Below, one piece after another: positions 41,653 through 50,242 of a DNA stretch of 50,242 nucleotides. A model generated the notes under the pieces. It saw only the letters and a program-made list of their open reading frames with translations. It ran no database searches and was not told the origin of the DNA. This DNA is from Terriglobales bacterium (GTDB taxonomy: Bacteria > Acidobacteriota > Terriglobia > Terriglobales > Acidobacteriaceae). Made by a program: the position numbers and the translations under genes. The first letter of the stretch is position 1, and the number at the start of each line of letters is the position of its first letter. The stretch spans positions 1 to 50,242 of the forward strand of contig JAATFM010000266.1 in the NCBI GenBank assembly GCA_015655195.1, in the 5' to 3' direction.

Positions 41653-44151
41653 ATGCCTTCTTCCAAACGCTACGTCTGCATTCACGGCCACTTCTACCAG
41701 CCGCCCCGCGAGAACCCCTGGCTTGAGGCCGTGGAGACGCAGGACTCGGCAGCGCCCTATCACGACTGGAACGAGCGCGTCTGCGCCGAGTGCTACGCGC
41801 CCAACGGCGCCGCGCGCATCGTGAACGCGAAGAACAAGATTACGCGCATCGTAAACAACTACGCGCGTATCAGCTTCAACTTCGGCCCCACGCTGCTGAG
41901 CTGGCTCAAGGACAATGCCAACCGCACCTATCGCATGATTCTGGACGGCGAGCGCCGCAGCCGCAAGACCAACCGCGGCCACTCGTCCGCCATGGCGCAG
42001 GTTTACAACCACATCATCATGCCGCTGGCCAGCAGCCGCGACAAGATCACGCAGATTCGCTGGGGCATCGCCGACTACATTAGCCACTATGGCGCCATGC
42101 CGGAAGGCATGTGGCTCGCTGAGACTGCCGTCGATTCGGAAACCCTCGACCTGCTGGCGCAGCATGGCATCCGCTTTACTATTCTTGCTCCGCGTCAGTG
42201 CCGGCGCGTGCGCCCCATTCCCACAGGCCAACCGGACGGCCACTCCTCCGACGATCCCTGGACGCCGACACCGAACGATACCGTCGATTCCACGCGCCCC
42301 TATCTCGTCCACCTGCCCTCGGGCCGCTCCATCGCCGTCTTTTTTTACAACGGCGCCATCTCGCAAGCCATCGCCTTCGAGGGACTGCTCAACTCCGGCG
42401 AGACCTTTGCCGAGCGGCTCAAGGACGGCCTCAATAATGCCGACCGCCCGCAGCTCGTCCACGTTGCGACGGATGGAGAATCCTACGGCCACCACCACAA
42501 GCACGGTGAAATGGCCCTCGCCTACACGCTCAAGCTGCTCGAACAGGACCGCACCGTCCGCCTCACCAACTATGCCAACTTCCTCGCTCTCTTTCCACCG
42601 AACTACGAGTGCGAGATCGTCGAAAACAGCTCCTGGAGCTGCGTACACGGCGTGGAGCGCTGGCGCTCGAACTGCGGCTGCAACACCGGCCGCCCAGGCT
42701 GGGGACAGGCTTGGCGATTCCCCCTCCGCAAAGCCATGGACGAGGTCCGCGACGCGCTGATTCCGCTCACCGAAGAGGAGGGCGGAAAGCTCTTCAAGAA
42801 TGTATGGGAGGCGCGGGACGGCTACATCGACGTCATGCTGCACCGCGACGAGGCCACCGAAAAGCGCTTCTTCGCCGCGCACCAGAAGCACCCGCTCACC
42901 GAAGAAGAGCGCGTCCGCGCACTGAAGCTCATGGAAATGCAGCGCCACGCGCAGCTTATGTACACGAGCTGCGGCTGGTTCTTCGACGACATCTCCGGCA
43001 TCGAGTCCGTGCAGGTCATCGCTTACGCCGCCCGCGTTCTCCAGATCGCCGGCGAGATCTTCGGCGACCGCGCCGCGGCACTGGAGCCTGCCTTCATCGC
43101 GCAGCTCAAGGAGGCTGGCTCGAATCTCGCCAAGGCCGAGGATGGCGCGCACATTTATAACAACGTCATTGGCCCGATGAAGCTCGGCCTCGAACAGGTG
43201 GCCGCGCATTACGCTATCAGCTCCCTCTTTTCCTCGTATGCCGACGAGATCGAACTCTACAGCTATCGCGTCAAACGCCTTTCGTGGGACATCTTCGCCT
43301 CTGGCCGCGGCAAGCTCGCCATCGGCCGCGCGCATATCTCAAGCGCCATTACCGATGAGGCACAGGACTTCTGTTTCGCCGTTCTCCACTTCGGCGACCA
43401 GAACATCACCGCCGCGGTCTCGCCTTACGCTGCATGGACGGCCGAAGCCTTCACAAGCTTCACCGAAGAGGCCGCCAGCCACGTTCAGCACGCCGACTTC
43501 ACTCAAGTCATTCGTCTGCTCGACCGTTCCTTCGGCCATGTCAGCTACTCGCTCACCTCGCTCTTCACCGACGATCAGCGCCGCATCGTGCGTATGATCC
43601 TCGACTCCACGCTCTCGAACATCGAAGGCGCGCTTACCTCCATCTACAACGACCACGCAAGCCTGCTGCACTATCTCTCGCTCAATGGCCTGCCCAAGCC
43701 GCCCGCGCTCTCGCTTGCCGCCGGCTTTGCCGTCAATGCCGGTGTGCGCCGCGCCCTTGAGGCCGATCCCGTCGATCAGGCAATGCTGCGCTCGTTTCTC
43801 TCGCTCGCCAAGGCCGACCAGGTACAGCTCGAAACCGTACCGCTCTCCTACATTGCCGATCAGCGCATGAAGCTCGCCATGGTGAGCCTGCAAAGCTCGC
43901 CACGGCTCGATGAGCTCGAACGCGCTCTTGCGCTCGCACGCTCGCTCGTCGAGCTGCCCTTCGAGCCTAATCTGTGGCAGGCGCAGAATATCTGGTATGA
44001 GATGCTGCGCAAGGAAGACGCTGAACTCGCCGCGCTGCCCGCGGAGAGCCGCGCCAAGTGGCAGGAGGATTTTGCCGCGCTCGGCCAGTGCCTCTCCATC
44101 GACACCGCGGCCATTGCCGTGCAGGACGCCACCGTTGCTACCGGCGACTGA
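41653..44151 (+). CDS. GH57-family protein with DUF3536
   Basis: 832 residues, cytoplasmic. The N-terminal GH57 domain (about residues 1-330) begins Y-V-C-I-H-G-H-F-Y-Q-P-P-R-E-N-P-W, has P-E-G-M-W-L-A-E-T-A-V-D (position of the GH57 nucleophile Glu) and H-V-A-T-D-G-E-S-Y-G-H-H-H-K (position of the acid Asp). The rest corresponds to DUF3536, mostly helical. GH57 enzymes act on alpha-glucans (amylase, branching or 4-alpha-glucanotransferase activity), so a role in glycogen or other storage glucan is likely, but the activity of the DUF3536 group is not known to me. TATAAA ends 5 nt before the ATG, with no Shine-Dalgarno. Confidence 0.9.
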   Translation: MPSSKRYVCIHGHFYQPPRENPWLEAVETQDSAAPYHDWNERVCAECYAPNGAARIVNAKNKITRIVNNYARISFNFGPTLLSWLKDNANRTYRMILDGERRSRKTNRGHSSAMAQVYNHIIMPLASSRDKITQIRWGIADYISHYGAMPEGMWLAETAVDSETLDLLAQHGIRFTILAPRQCRRVRPIPTGQPDGHSSDDPWTPTPNDTVDSTRPYLVHLPSGRSIAVFFYNGAISQAIAFEGLLNSGETFAERLKDGLNNADRPQLVHVATDGESYGHHHKHGEMALAYTLKLLEQDRTVRLTNYANFLALFPPNYECEIVENSSWSCVHGVERWRSNCGCNTGRPGWGQAWRFPLRKAMDEVRDALIPLTEEEGGKLFKNVWEARDGYIDVMLHRDEATEKRFFAAHQKHPLTEEERVRALKLMEMQRHAQLMYTSCGWFFDDISGIESVQVIAYAARVLQIAGEIFGDRAAALEPAFIAQLKEAGSNLAKAEDGAHIYNNVIGPMKLGLEQVAAHYAISSLFSSYADEIELYSYRVKRLSWDIFASGRGKLAIGRAHISSAITDEAQDFCFAVLHFGDQNITAAVSPYAAWTAEAFTSFTEEAASHVQHADFTQVIRLLDRSFGHVSYSLTSLFTDDQRRIVRMILDSTLSNIEGALTSIYNDHASLLHYLSLNGLPKPPALSLAAGFAVNAGVRRALEADPVDQAMLRSFLSLAKADQVQLETVPLSYIADQRMKLAMVSLQSSPRLDELERALALARSLVELPFEPNLWQAQNIWYEMLRKEDAELAALPAESRAKWQEDFAALGQCLSIDTAAIAVQDATVATGD

Positions 44152-44215
44152 GGCGGACTCAGGCAGTGTCTGACGAATCTGCTCTCAGGGAAATTTGCGT
44201 GCATTTGAGCTTAGC

Positions 44216-44242
44216 GGGGGCTAAAGCCGGGCCGTTTTTTGA
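44216..44242. repeat. REP-like palindrome with GGGGCTAAAGCC core (copy 2), with T6
   Basis: GGGGGCTAAAGCCGGGCC followed 2 bp later by TTTTTT, between convergent genes. It shares its core with the element at 21829 and may also help end the GH57 transcript, though the stem is short. Confidence 0.35.
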
Positions 44243-44262
44243 GCCATTTGCGCACGACGCAA

Positions 44263-44901
44263 CTAGGGTTTTGTCCCTGCAATCAACATGCTCTTCCATA
44301 GGTATGGGTATCTGCCCACGCCACTGAACCGCAGGTTGCGAAAGCCCGTCTCCTCCATCAGCGCCGAAAGCGTGGCGCGGCTGAAGAGCTTGATGTGCCC
44401 GCCATCCCACGTCGGATTGGCGTGGCTGTCCCATTTGCCCATCACGGCAATTGCCAGGTTTTTGAGGTAACCGTGATAGGGCGTGGAGCAAACAAAGGTG
44501 CCTCCGCTTCTGGTCGCGGCAAAACACCCGGCGAGAAAGCCGCGCGGGTCGTACAGGTGCTCGATCACTTCCAGGCTGTACACAACGTCGAAGGGCTTCT
44601 CGCCCAGATTCTCAAGAATCTCCGCGTTGGCTGGCAGAACCTCGAATCTGCCCGCCGGACAGATCTCCTTTGCGATCTGAATGCCGTACTCGGAGAGGTC
44701 AATCCCCACAATCGTGCATCCGGATTTCACAATCCTCGCCGCCACCGAGCCGTTTCCGCAGCCAATGTCGAGGACTCTCGTCTGGGGCGAGTTCAACTCT
44801 GGACAAAGTTCGAGCAGGCGGGGAATGTTGAGTCTGTGGCTCGGCGCGCCGGCCTCAGTCGTGTAGCGAACCGATTCATGAAATTGTGTAGAAGAGGCCA
44901 T
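44263..44901 (-). CDS. Class I SAM-dependent methyltransferase
   Basis: 212 residues from the ATG at 44901 (the frame continues to 45030 but without family similarity). Rossmann-type methyltransferase with motif I V-L-D-I-G-C-G-N-G-S-V-A, V-G-I-D-L-S (motif II acidic loop), and F-D-V-V-Y-S-L-E-V-I-E-H-L-Y (motif IV region). Closest in general look to UbiG-like or biosynthetic small-molecule methyltransferases; the block S-T-P-Y-H-G-Y-L-K-N is shared with polysaccharide- and lipid-linked types. Substrate not determinable. Convergent with the GH57 gene. Confidence 0.87.
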   Translation of the reverse strand: MASSTQFHESVRYTTEAGAPSHRLNIPRLLELCPELNSPQTRVLDIGCGNGSVAARIVKSGCTIVGIDLSEYGIQIAKEICPAGRFEVLPANAEILENLGEKPFDVVYSLEVIEHLYDPRGFLAGCFAATRSGGTFVCSTPYHGYLKNLAIAVMGKWDSHANPTWDGGHIKLFSRATLSALMEETGFRNLRFSGVGRYPYLWKSMLIAGTKP

Positions 44902-45060
44902 ATAGAAGATAGTCTCCAACGTAATTTTTAGAGCCAGCAGACAAATATGTTGGATGCGAGCAAAAGAGCCGCGACCGCTCGGCAGGGTTTCAGTATAGGC
45001 TAGATCAACCCGGCGCGCCAATTTCCCCAAAGTCCATAGGCATTCGCCGGGTCTATCGGC

Positions 45061-46749
45061 CTAGCTCGCTTTTGCCGGCACGGCCGCGTGCTGCGCCTCG
45101 TAGATAATTTTTGCCCGGTCCAACGCAGCCTGCACATTCGGCAGTGCATTTTCCCGGCCCAGCTCGTCCAGAAAGCGCGTTCCGATCAGCAGCTTCTCAG
45201 GCTGGCGCATCGCGCCGCATAGCAGCAGCGTCCGCCCCGTTCCCCGCAACCGCTTGGCGAAGCTCTCGATCGCGTGCACTCCAGATGCATCTATTGCCGT
45301 CATATTTCGCAACCGGATAATCACCACCGGCGCAAAATCCGAGAGGTCTGCCGTCTCATCCGCCAGCTTGTCTGCCGTTCCGAAGAGGAACGGGCCGTGA
45401 ATCCGCAGCATCGTTACATACGGCGGGATGATCCTCCCCTGCAGGCTGTGCGCCAGACCGTCGCGGATGTAATCGTCGGTCACGGTCGTTACCGTCGTCG
45501 TGTCCGCCACGCGCCGGATGTAGACCAGCGCCGAAATCGCGAGGCCGACGCCCACCGCTACCGTCAGGTCTTCAAAGACCGTCAGCGCGAAGGTTAGCAG
45601 CCAGACGAGGATCGCAGCGAAGTCCATGCGGAAGATCGACCCGATCTCGTGCCACTCGCCCATGTTGTACGAGACCACAAAGAGTACGCCGGCCAGCGTG
45701 GCCAGCGGAATGTAGCTTGCCAGCGGCGCCGCGATCAGCAGAATCAATAGCAGCGTGACCGCGTGAACCATGCCGGAGACAGGCGACCGCGCTCCGGAGC
45801 GGATGTTCGTCGCCGTGCGTGCAATCGCGCCCGTGGCCGGAATGCCGCCAAAAAGCGGCGAAACCATGTTCGCCACGCCCTGCGCCACCAGCTCCACATT
45901 CGAGTTGTGCCGGTCGCCGGTCATGCCGTCGGCCACCACCGCGGATAACATGCTCTCCAGCGCCGCCAGCATTGCCACCGTAAAGGCGTGTGGTATCAGC
46001 GGCAGAATGTGTTCGGCATGCAGGTCCGGCAGGGCAAACGGCGGAAAGCCCTGCGGAATGCCGCCAAAGCGCGATCCGATTGTCTCAACAGGCAGATGAA
46101 AGATGGCGCTCGCCGCCGTGAAAACCAGCAGCGCCACAATCGAGGCAGGAATTCTCTTTGTCAGCCGCGGCAGGAACACAATCACCGCCACCGTCCCCGC
46201 GCCGAGGGCCACTGCGGACCAGTTAACCGTGGAAAAGTGCGTTGCGAGCACCTTCATGCGCGGCAGAAACTCGCTTGGAACCGCGCCGGTTTTCAGCCCG
46301 AAGAAATCCTTGATCTGGGTGGAAGCGATCAGCACCGCGATGCCGTTTGTGAATCCCAGCACCACCATGCGCGGAATGAACTTGACCGCCGCGCCGAGGC
46401 CCGTGACACCCATCAGCACCAGGATCGCTCCGGCCATCAGCGTGGTCAGCGCCAGGCCGCTCATGCCGAACTTCATCACGATGCCGGCGACGATCACGAC
46501 AAATGCGCCGGTCGGGCCGCCGATCTGGGTACGCGAGCCGCCCAGCGCCGAGACAAGGAACCCGGCAACGACCGCCGTGTACAGGCCGGCCTGCGGCGTT
46601 ACGCCTGAGGCGATTCCGAAGGCCATGGCCAGCGGCAGCGCGACGAGGCCCACCGTAATGCCGGCCAGAAGATCATGGACGAACACGGACCCCGAGTAAT
46701 TTCTCAGCGCCTGCACGGATTTCGGCAGATTTTGTCTGGAAAGGAACAT
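45061..46749 (-). CDS. SulP family anion transporter with STAS domain
   Basis: 562 residues. About 10-12 membrane helices (residues 25-400) with the SulP start D-L-L-A-G-I-T-V-G-L-V-A-L-P-L-A-M-A-F and G-G-S-R-T-Q-I-G-G-P-T-G-A-F-V. The C-terminal STAS domain (about 430-550) has the expected D-A-S-G loop in M-T-A-I-D-A-S-G-V-H-A-I. Family members carry sulfate, bicarbonate or dicarboxylates; the substrate here cannot be told from the sequence. It is divergent from the gluconate permease with an 85-bp shared upstream region. Confidence 0.93.
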   Translation of the reverse strand: MFLSRQNLPKSVQALRNYSGSVFVHDLLAGITVGLVALPLAMAFGIASGVTPQAGLYTAVVAGFLVSALGGSRTQIGGPTGAFVVIVAGIVMKFGMSGLALTTLMAGAILVLMGVTGLGAAVKFIPRMVVLGFTNGIAVLIASTQIKDFFGLKTGAVPSEFLPRMKVLATHFSTVNWSAVALGAGTVAVIVFLPRLTKRIPASIVALLVFTAASAIFHLPVETIGSRFGGIPQGFPPFALPDLHAEHILPLIPHAFTVAMLAALESMLSAVVADGMTGDRHNSNVELVAQGVANMVSPLFGGIPATGAIARTATNIRSGARSPVSGMVHAVTLLLILLIAAPLASYIPLATLAGVLFVVSYNMGEWHEIGSIFRMDFAAILVWLLTFALTVFEDLTVAVGVGLAISALVYIRRVADTTTVTTVTDDYIRDGLAHSLQGRIIPPYVTMLRIHGPFLFGTADKLADETADLSDFAPVVIIRLRNMTAIDASGVHAIESFAKRLRGTGRTLLLCGAMRQPEKLLIGTRFLDELGRENALPNVQAALDRAKIIYEAQHAAVPAKAS

Positions 46750-46834
46750 GAACGGCGTAAGTTCATTGTAAGCCCGGAGGGCTCTCGCGCCAGCTACTCA
46801 ATCGCTTTGGCCCCTGTATCCTTAAGGCACCTCG

Positions 46835-48193
46835 ATGATTGACGCACACGGCATCTATCTTCTCGCCGCGGCGGCTGCGGCCGTCATCGCACTGATTCTG
46901 CTCGTCGCATGGGCGCGGCTCAACCCTTTCCTAAGCCTGCTCGCCGTCTCGCTCGCTCTCGGCGTGGCCGCGGGAATGCCGTTCTCCAAGATTCTGGGCT
47001 CCTTTGAAACCGGCCTCGGCAATACGCTGGCCCACATCGCCGTCGTCGTCGCGCTCGGCACCATGCTCGGCAAAATGATGGCAGAGTCCGGCGGAGCTGC
47101 CTCCGTCGCAGACGCGCTCATCAAGCTCTTCGGACCGCGCCGCGTTCCCTGGGCCATGATGGCAATCGGCTTCGTCATCGGCCTGCCGGTTTTCTTTGAG
47201 GTGGGCTTCGTCCTGCTCATTCCCATCGCCTTCACCGTGGCCCGCCGCACCGGCACGTCGCTCGTTCTCGTGGCGCTGCCCATGCTGGCCGGCCTGTCGG
47301 TGGTGCACGGGCTGATTCCGCCGCACCCGGCGGCGCTGCTCGCCGTTTCCATCTACAAGGCCGATGTGGGCCGCACCATTCTCTACGGCGTGCTGATCGG
47401 CCTGCCTGCGGCCATCCTCGCCGGGCCGCTCTGGGCCAGGATCATCGCGCCAACCATTCCGATTACGGAAGAAAGCGCCATGGCAGCCGCGTTTGTCGAG
47501 CATGATCCGGCAAATACGACGCATCGCGCGCCGGGCTTCGCTGTCACTCTCGGCACCATTCTGCTGCCCGTGGCGCTGATGCTGCTCGGCAGTTGGGCGG
47601 ACTCTTTCTCAGCGGCGGGCAGCACGCTCAACCAGACACTCCATCTGGTCGGCAACGACGATATTGCGCTCTTCCTTGGCGTGCTGCTGAGCTTCTTCAC
47701 CTTCGGTCGAATGCGCGGCTTCTCGCGCGACACTATCCTGCGCTTCACCTCGGAGAGCCTTGCGCCCACGGCGATGGTAACGCTGCTCGTGGGCGCGGGT
47801 GGGGGCTTTGGACGCGTCCTTCAAGATAGCGGCGTCTCGCAGGCGATTGTTACTGTCGCGCTGGCCAGCCACGTCCCGCTCATCCTGCTCGCGTGGCTGC
47901 TGGCCGCGCTCATGCGCCTGGCAACAGGCTCCGCGACCGTTGCCATGACAACCGCTGCCGGCATCGTTGCGCCCATCGCGCTGCACTCGGCGGGCGCGCA
48001 TCCCGAGCTGCTCGCTATTGCCACCGGCGCAGGCTCGCTCATCTTTTCGCACGTCAACGACGGCGGCTTCTGGCTCGTCAAAGAATATCTGAACCTCAGC
48101 GTGCCGCAGACCATCCGGTCCTGGTCCGTGACGGAAACCATTATTTCCGTCTCTGCGCTGGTCTTCGCGCTGGCGTTATCCTTTCTACCGTAG
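46835..48193 (+). CDS. Gluconate:H+ symporter, GntP family
   Basis: 452 residues with about 12-14 membrane helices. Family blocks include A-L-G-T-M-L-G-K-M-M-A-E-S-G-G-A, G-L-P-V-F-F-E-V-G-F-V-L-L-I-P, L-S-V-V-H-G-L-I-P-P-H-P-A, and A-T-G-S-A-T-V-A-M-T-T-A-A-G. GntP proteins take up gluconate or related sugar acids with protons. The next gene, 23 bp downstream, is a lactonase that would hydrolyse a sugar lactone to the acid, so the two may form a gluconate-type uptake route. Confidence 0.94.
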   Translation: MIDAHGIYLLAAAAAAVIALILLVAWARLNPFLSLLAVSLALGVAAGMPFSKILGSFETGLGNTLAHIAVVVALGTMLGKMMAESGGAASVADALIKLFGPRRVPWAMMAIGFVIGLPVFFEVGFVLLIPIAFTVARRTGTSLVLVALPMLAGLSVVHGLIPPHPAALLAVSIYKADVGRTILYGVLIGLPAAILAGPLWARIIAPTIPITEESAMAAAFVEHDPANTTHRAPGFAVTLGTILLPVALMLLGSWADSFSAAGSTLNQTLHLVGNDDIALFLGVLLSFFTFGRMRGFSRDTILRFTSESLAPTAMVTLLVGAGGGFGRVLQDSGVSQAIVTVALASHVPLILLAWLLAALMRLATGSATVAMTTAAGIVAPIALHSAGAHPELLAIATGAGSLIFSHVNDGGFWLVKEYLNLSVPQTIRSWSVTETIISVSALVFALALSFLP

Positions 48194-48216
48194 TGAATTA
48201 CAGAAAGAGAGCCTCT

Positions 48217-49416
48217 ATGAACAAAGCCGTCTCCCGCCGCAGCTTCCTGTGCTCCTCCGCCGCGCTTGCCGCGGGCCTGGCAGTCGATTTCACACTTGCG
48301 CCCGGCGTGTTCGCAGAAGAAGCCGCGCCCGGTCGCGTTTATGTGGGCACTTACACCGGCCATGACGGCCACGGCGAAGGCATCTATCTCTTCGACTTCG
48401 ACTCCGCTACCGGCGGGCTCTCAAACCGCAGGCTGGCTGCTGCCACGCCGAGCCCATCGTGGATTGCGATTCATCCTTCGAAGCGCTTTCTCTACGCCGT
48501 TAATGAGCAGAGCGGCGGCACCGGCTCGGCAACGGCTTTTGCCGTCGATCCCGCAACTGGCGCGCTTCGCAGCCTCAATACCGTCTCTTCTCACGGCACG
48601 GCGCCCTGCCATCTCAGCTTCGATGCGAGCGGAAAGTTTGCCTTCGTCGCCAACTACGTCAGCGGCACGATTGCCGTGCTTCCCATCGAGGCGGATGGCT
48701 CGCTCGGCGAAGCCACCGACGTTCAGCAGCATACGGGCGTTGTCGGTGCGCCCAACGGCTCAACCAGTGCTCCTCCGGGAGGCTTTACCGTTGTGGGGCA
48801 CGACGCTCCGCACGCACATTTTGCTATCCATGACCCGCAGGGCCGCTTTGTCCTCGTCTGCGATCTCGGGCAGGACCGCATCTACACTTATCGCTTCGAT
48901 GCAGGCGCGGGAAAACTCTCCGTTGCATCTACCACGCCTGTTCCTACAGGCGACGGGCCGCGCCATCTCGCCTTCCACCCCAGCGGCAAATGGCTCTACG
49001 CTATCACCGAGCAGGGGTCCACCGTCATGCTCTTCGACTACGATGCACAGACTGGCGCGCTGCGGCAACGTGAGATTGTTTCCGCACTGCCTGAAGGCTT
49101 CGCCGGCACCAGCTATGGATCGGAAATCTGCATCCATCCCAACGGCAAGTGGCTTTATGCTTCCAATCGCCTGCATGATTCCGTCGCCGTCTACTCTATT
49201 GGAGCCGATGGCAGACTCACCCACACCAGCCAGGCCCACACGCAAGGCGACTATCCCCGCCACCAGAACATCGACCCCAGTGGGCGCTATTTCTTCGTCT
49301 GCAATCAGCACGGAGACAACATCCCCAGCTTCCGTATTCACCCGCAGACCGGCGCGCTCACACCCATCGGCCATTACGCCGCCGCTGGAACTCCCGCCTG
49401 CCTCATCTTTGCGTAA
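48217..49416 (+). CDS. Tat-exported lactonase family protein (6-phosphogluconolactonase-like beta-propeller)
   Basis: 399 residues from ATG 48217; the open frame upstream lies in the permease gene. The N-terminus has a twin-arginine signal S-R-R-S-F-L followed by a hydrophobic stretch and A-L-A-P-G-V-F-A, so the protein is exported folded through Tat. The mature part is a seven-bladed propeller of the PF10282 lactonase family with V-Y-V-G-T-Y-T and repeated H-P-S-G/N-G-K-W/R-x-L-Y-A blades. The cytoplasmic Pgl relatives open 6-phosphogluconolactone; an exported enzyme more likely opens gluconolactone or another sugar lactone. The gluconate permease gene directly upstream supports this. Confidence 0.88.
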   Translation: MNKAVSRRSFLCSSAALAAGLAVDFTLAPGVFAEEAAPGRVYVGTYTGHDGHGEGIYLFDFDSATGGLSNRRLAAATPSPSWIAIHPSKRFLYAVNEQSGGTGSATAFAVDPATGALRSLNTVSSHGTAPCHLSFDASGKFAFVANYVSGTIAVLPIEADGSLGEATDVQQHTGVVGAPNGSTSAPPGGFTVVGHDAPHAHFAIHDPQGRFVLVCDLGQDRIYTYRFDAGAGKLSVASTTPVPTGDGPRHLAFHPSGKWLYAITEQGSTVMLFDYDAQTGALRQREIVSALPEGFAGTSYGSEICIHPNGKWLYASNRLHDSVAVYSIGADGRLTHTSQAHTQGDYPRHQNIDPSGRYFFVCNQHGDNIPSFRIHPQTGALTPIGHYAAAGTPACLIFA

Positions 49417-50242
49417 TTGGCCGCTGGCCCGGAACACGCGCATACCGCTCGCGCTTCGGCGCAAGCAGTTGCATCGTCAGCACCGCCGCGGGAATGAGAA
49501 AGACGGTCGAGTTCACGACCCACATTCCCGCGCCGGCAGCAGCTTGGTCTTGTAACGGCGTCATGCTCGTGACACGCTCCGCCGCAGCATAGCTCGGGTA
49601 GAGAACTTTGCCCGCAAAAACCAGCGAGGCGGAAAGCACCGTGTTCAAAATGTCGGAGCTTAAGAGATACGGAATCACCGTCCATCGCGGCCAGCGCGGA
49701 CGAACCGGCCAGGGCGCCAGCACCACCCACCAGTAGGCCAGCGATGTAACGAAAAAGCACAGGTGCTCGAAGTCGTGAATCCGCTCCGAGGTAAAGGTCA
49801 GCTCGAACATGGCCGGGATGTGCCAGCCGAGATAGGCGACATTCATTGCCAGCCAGATCAGCATGGGATGCGTGACAAAGCGCGCAATCGCGTGGAACCA
49901 CCGCTGGCGTAGCAGCCTTCCGATTACGCCGCGCACGAAAAAGCGCGGCAGCCCGCGCAGCATGGGAACAACCGGGCTCCCGAGAATCATCAGCGGCGGC
50001 GCAACCGACATGAGAATGAAATGCTGCAACATGTGCGCGGTGAGCAGCGTGTCGTCGAGCGCGTCGATCGGCGAGGCCAGCGCCATCCACATCGAAGCCG
50101 CGCCGGCTACAAAACACGCGGCGCGCCAGTTGGGAAGCTCACGTGCCCGTGTCTTTCGTATTTTGAGCCACCCACGCAGATAAACGATCAGCGCGAGCGC
50201 AAGTCCCACGAACGGAACGAGCGGAAACGACCATCCGTTTAC
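49403..50242 (-). CDS. ctaG: Cytochrome c oxidase assembly factor CtaG (caa3-type), 5' end outside window
   Basis: The frame is open to the right edge of the window (280 codons visible), so the true start is beyond it; the GTG at 50209 is probably internal. The polytopic membrane protein shows the CtaG signatures S-P-I-D-A-L-D-D-T-L-L-T-A-H-M-L-Q-H-F-I-L-M-x-x-A-P-P-L, then L-G-W-H-I-P-A-M-F-E and H-D-F-E-H-L-C-F-F, His-rich helices thought to handle copper for the CuA centre or haem-copper oxidase assembly. About six to seven helices are visible. Its 3' end overlaps the lactonase gene by 14 bp in convergent orientation. The oxidase genes would be expected upstream, outside the window. Confidence 0.9.
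   Translation of the reverse strand, partial: VNGWSFPLVPFVGLALALIVYLRGWLKIRKTRARELPNWRAACFVAGAASMWMALASPIDALDDTLLTAHMLQHFILMSVAPPLMILGSPVVPMLRGLPRFFVRGVIGRLLRQRWFHAIARFVTHPMLIWLAMNVAYLGWHIPAMFELTFTSERIHDFEHLCFFVTSLAYWWVVLAPWPVRPRWPRWTVIPYLLSSDILNTVLSASLVFAGKVLYPSYAAAERVTSMTPLQDQAAAGAGMWVVNSTVFLIPAAVLTMQLLAPKRERYARVPGQRPITQR

Noticed and set aside
41392..43335. 647-codon open frame antisense to the GH57/DUF3536 gene
   Set aside because: It mirrors the GH57 gene, has an Arg/Gly/Ala/Val-rich composition without recognisable motifs, and arises from GC-rich codon bias.
1..50242. CRISPR array, rRNA or tRNA genes
   Set aside because: No regularly spaced direct repeats were seen and no intergenic stretch folded into a tRNA-like or rRNA-like pattern by eye; a tRNAscan or CRISPR search would settle this.

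Overview
The window looks like chromosomal DNA from an Acidobacteriota member of the Terriglobia (Granulicella/Terriglobus/Edaphobacter type). This is inferred from gene content, not from a marker gene: a huge TonB-receptor-like protein with an N-terminal carboxypeptidase-regulatory domain, tandem orphan MacB-like permeases (ADOP family) behind a PadR regulator, an S53 peptidase and an FG-GAP protein with Ig-like repeats and an Arg-rich hydrophobic C-terminal module, high GC and many carbohydrate genes. No rRNA, tRNA, CRISPR array or intact mobile element was seen.

Layout. 1-6.7 kb: two large exported proteins (FG-GAP/Ig-like, cut by the window start, and a sedolisin-type peptidase) ending in a strong terminator. 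6.7-7.3 kb: a scar holding a LacI-type operator, a frameshifted inositol oxygenase remnant and the end of an IS5-type insertion sequence. 7.3-12.3 kb: sugar genes (amidohydrolase, GH36-like protein, GH35 beta-galactosidase; the last two translationally coupled). 12.5-16 kb: CutC, a GlcNAc-kinase-type protein, an exported MetX-like hydrolase, RlmH. 16.4-20.1 kb: the TonB-type receptor, closed by a 29-bp perfect hairpin. 20.2-21.8 kb: rsfS and nadD. 22-32.9 kb: an ABHD18-like hydrolase, a PAS-GGDEF-EAL protein, an M23 peptidase, the PadR/ADOP operon and a BON protein. 33.1-38.6 kb: glyA, a small basic protein, a likely structured RNA or attenuator, a MASE1-PAS-GGDEF cyclase and an aldehyde dehydrogenase. 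40.9-50.2 kb: AlkA-type glycosylase, GH57/DUF3536 protein, methyltransferase, SulP transporter, GntP gluconate permease, Tat-exported lactonase and CtaG (cut by the window end).

The most striking part is 38.7-40.7 kb. Two convergent genes, 51 bp apart, encode catalytic domains known mainly from toxins acting on eukaryotic cells. The first is a compact ribosome-inactivating protein (ricin/Shiga A-chain fold) with the Tyr, Tyr, Glu-x-x-Arg and Trp active-site set. The second is a nucleotidyl cyclase of the edema factor/CyaA/ExoY class with its Arg, two Lys, Asp-Tyr-Asp and His signatures. Neither has a signal peptide or delivery domain, and no secretion system is visible nearby. I read this as a two-effector locus, perhaps anti-protozoal; the family assignments rest on motifs I can see, while pairing, delivery and target are inference.
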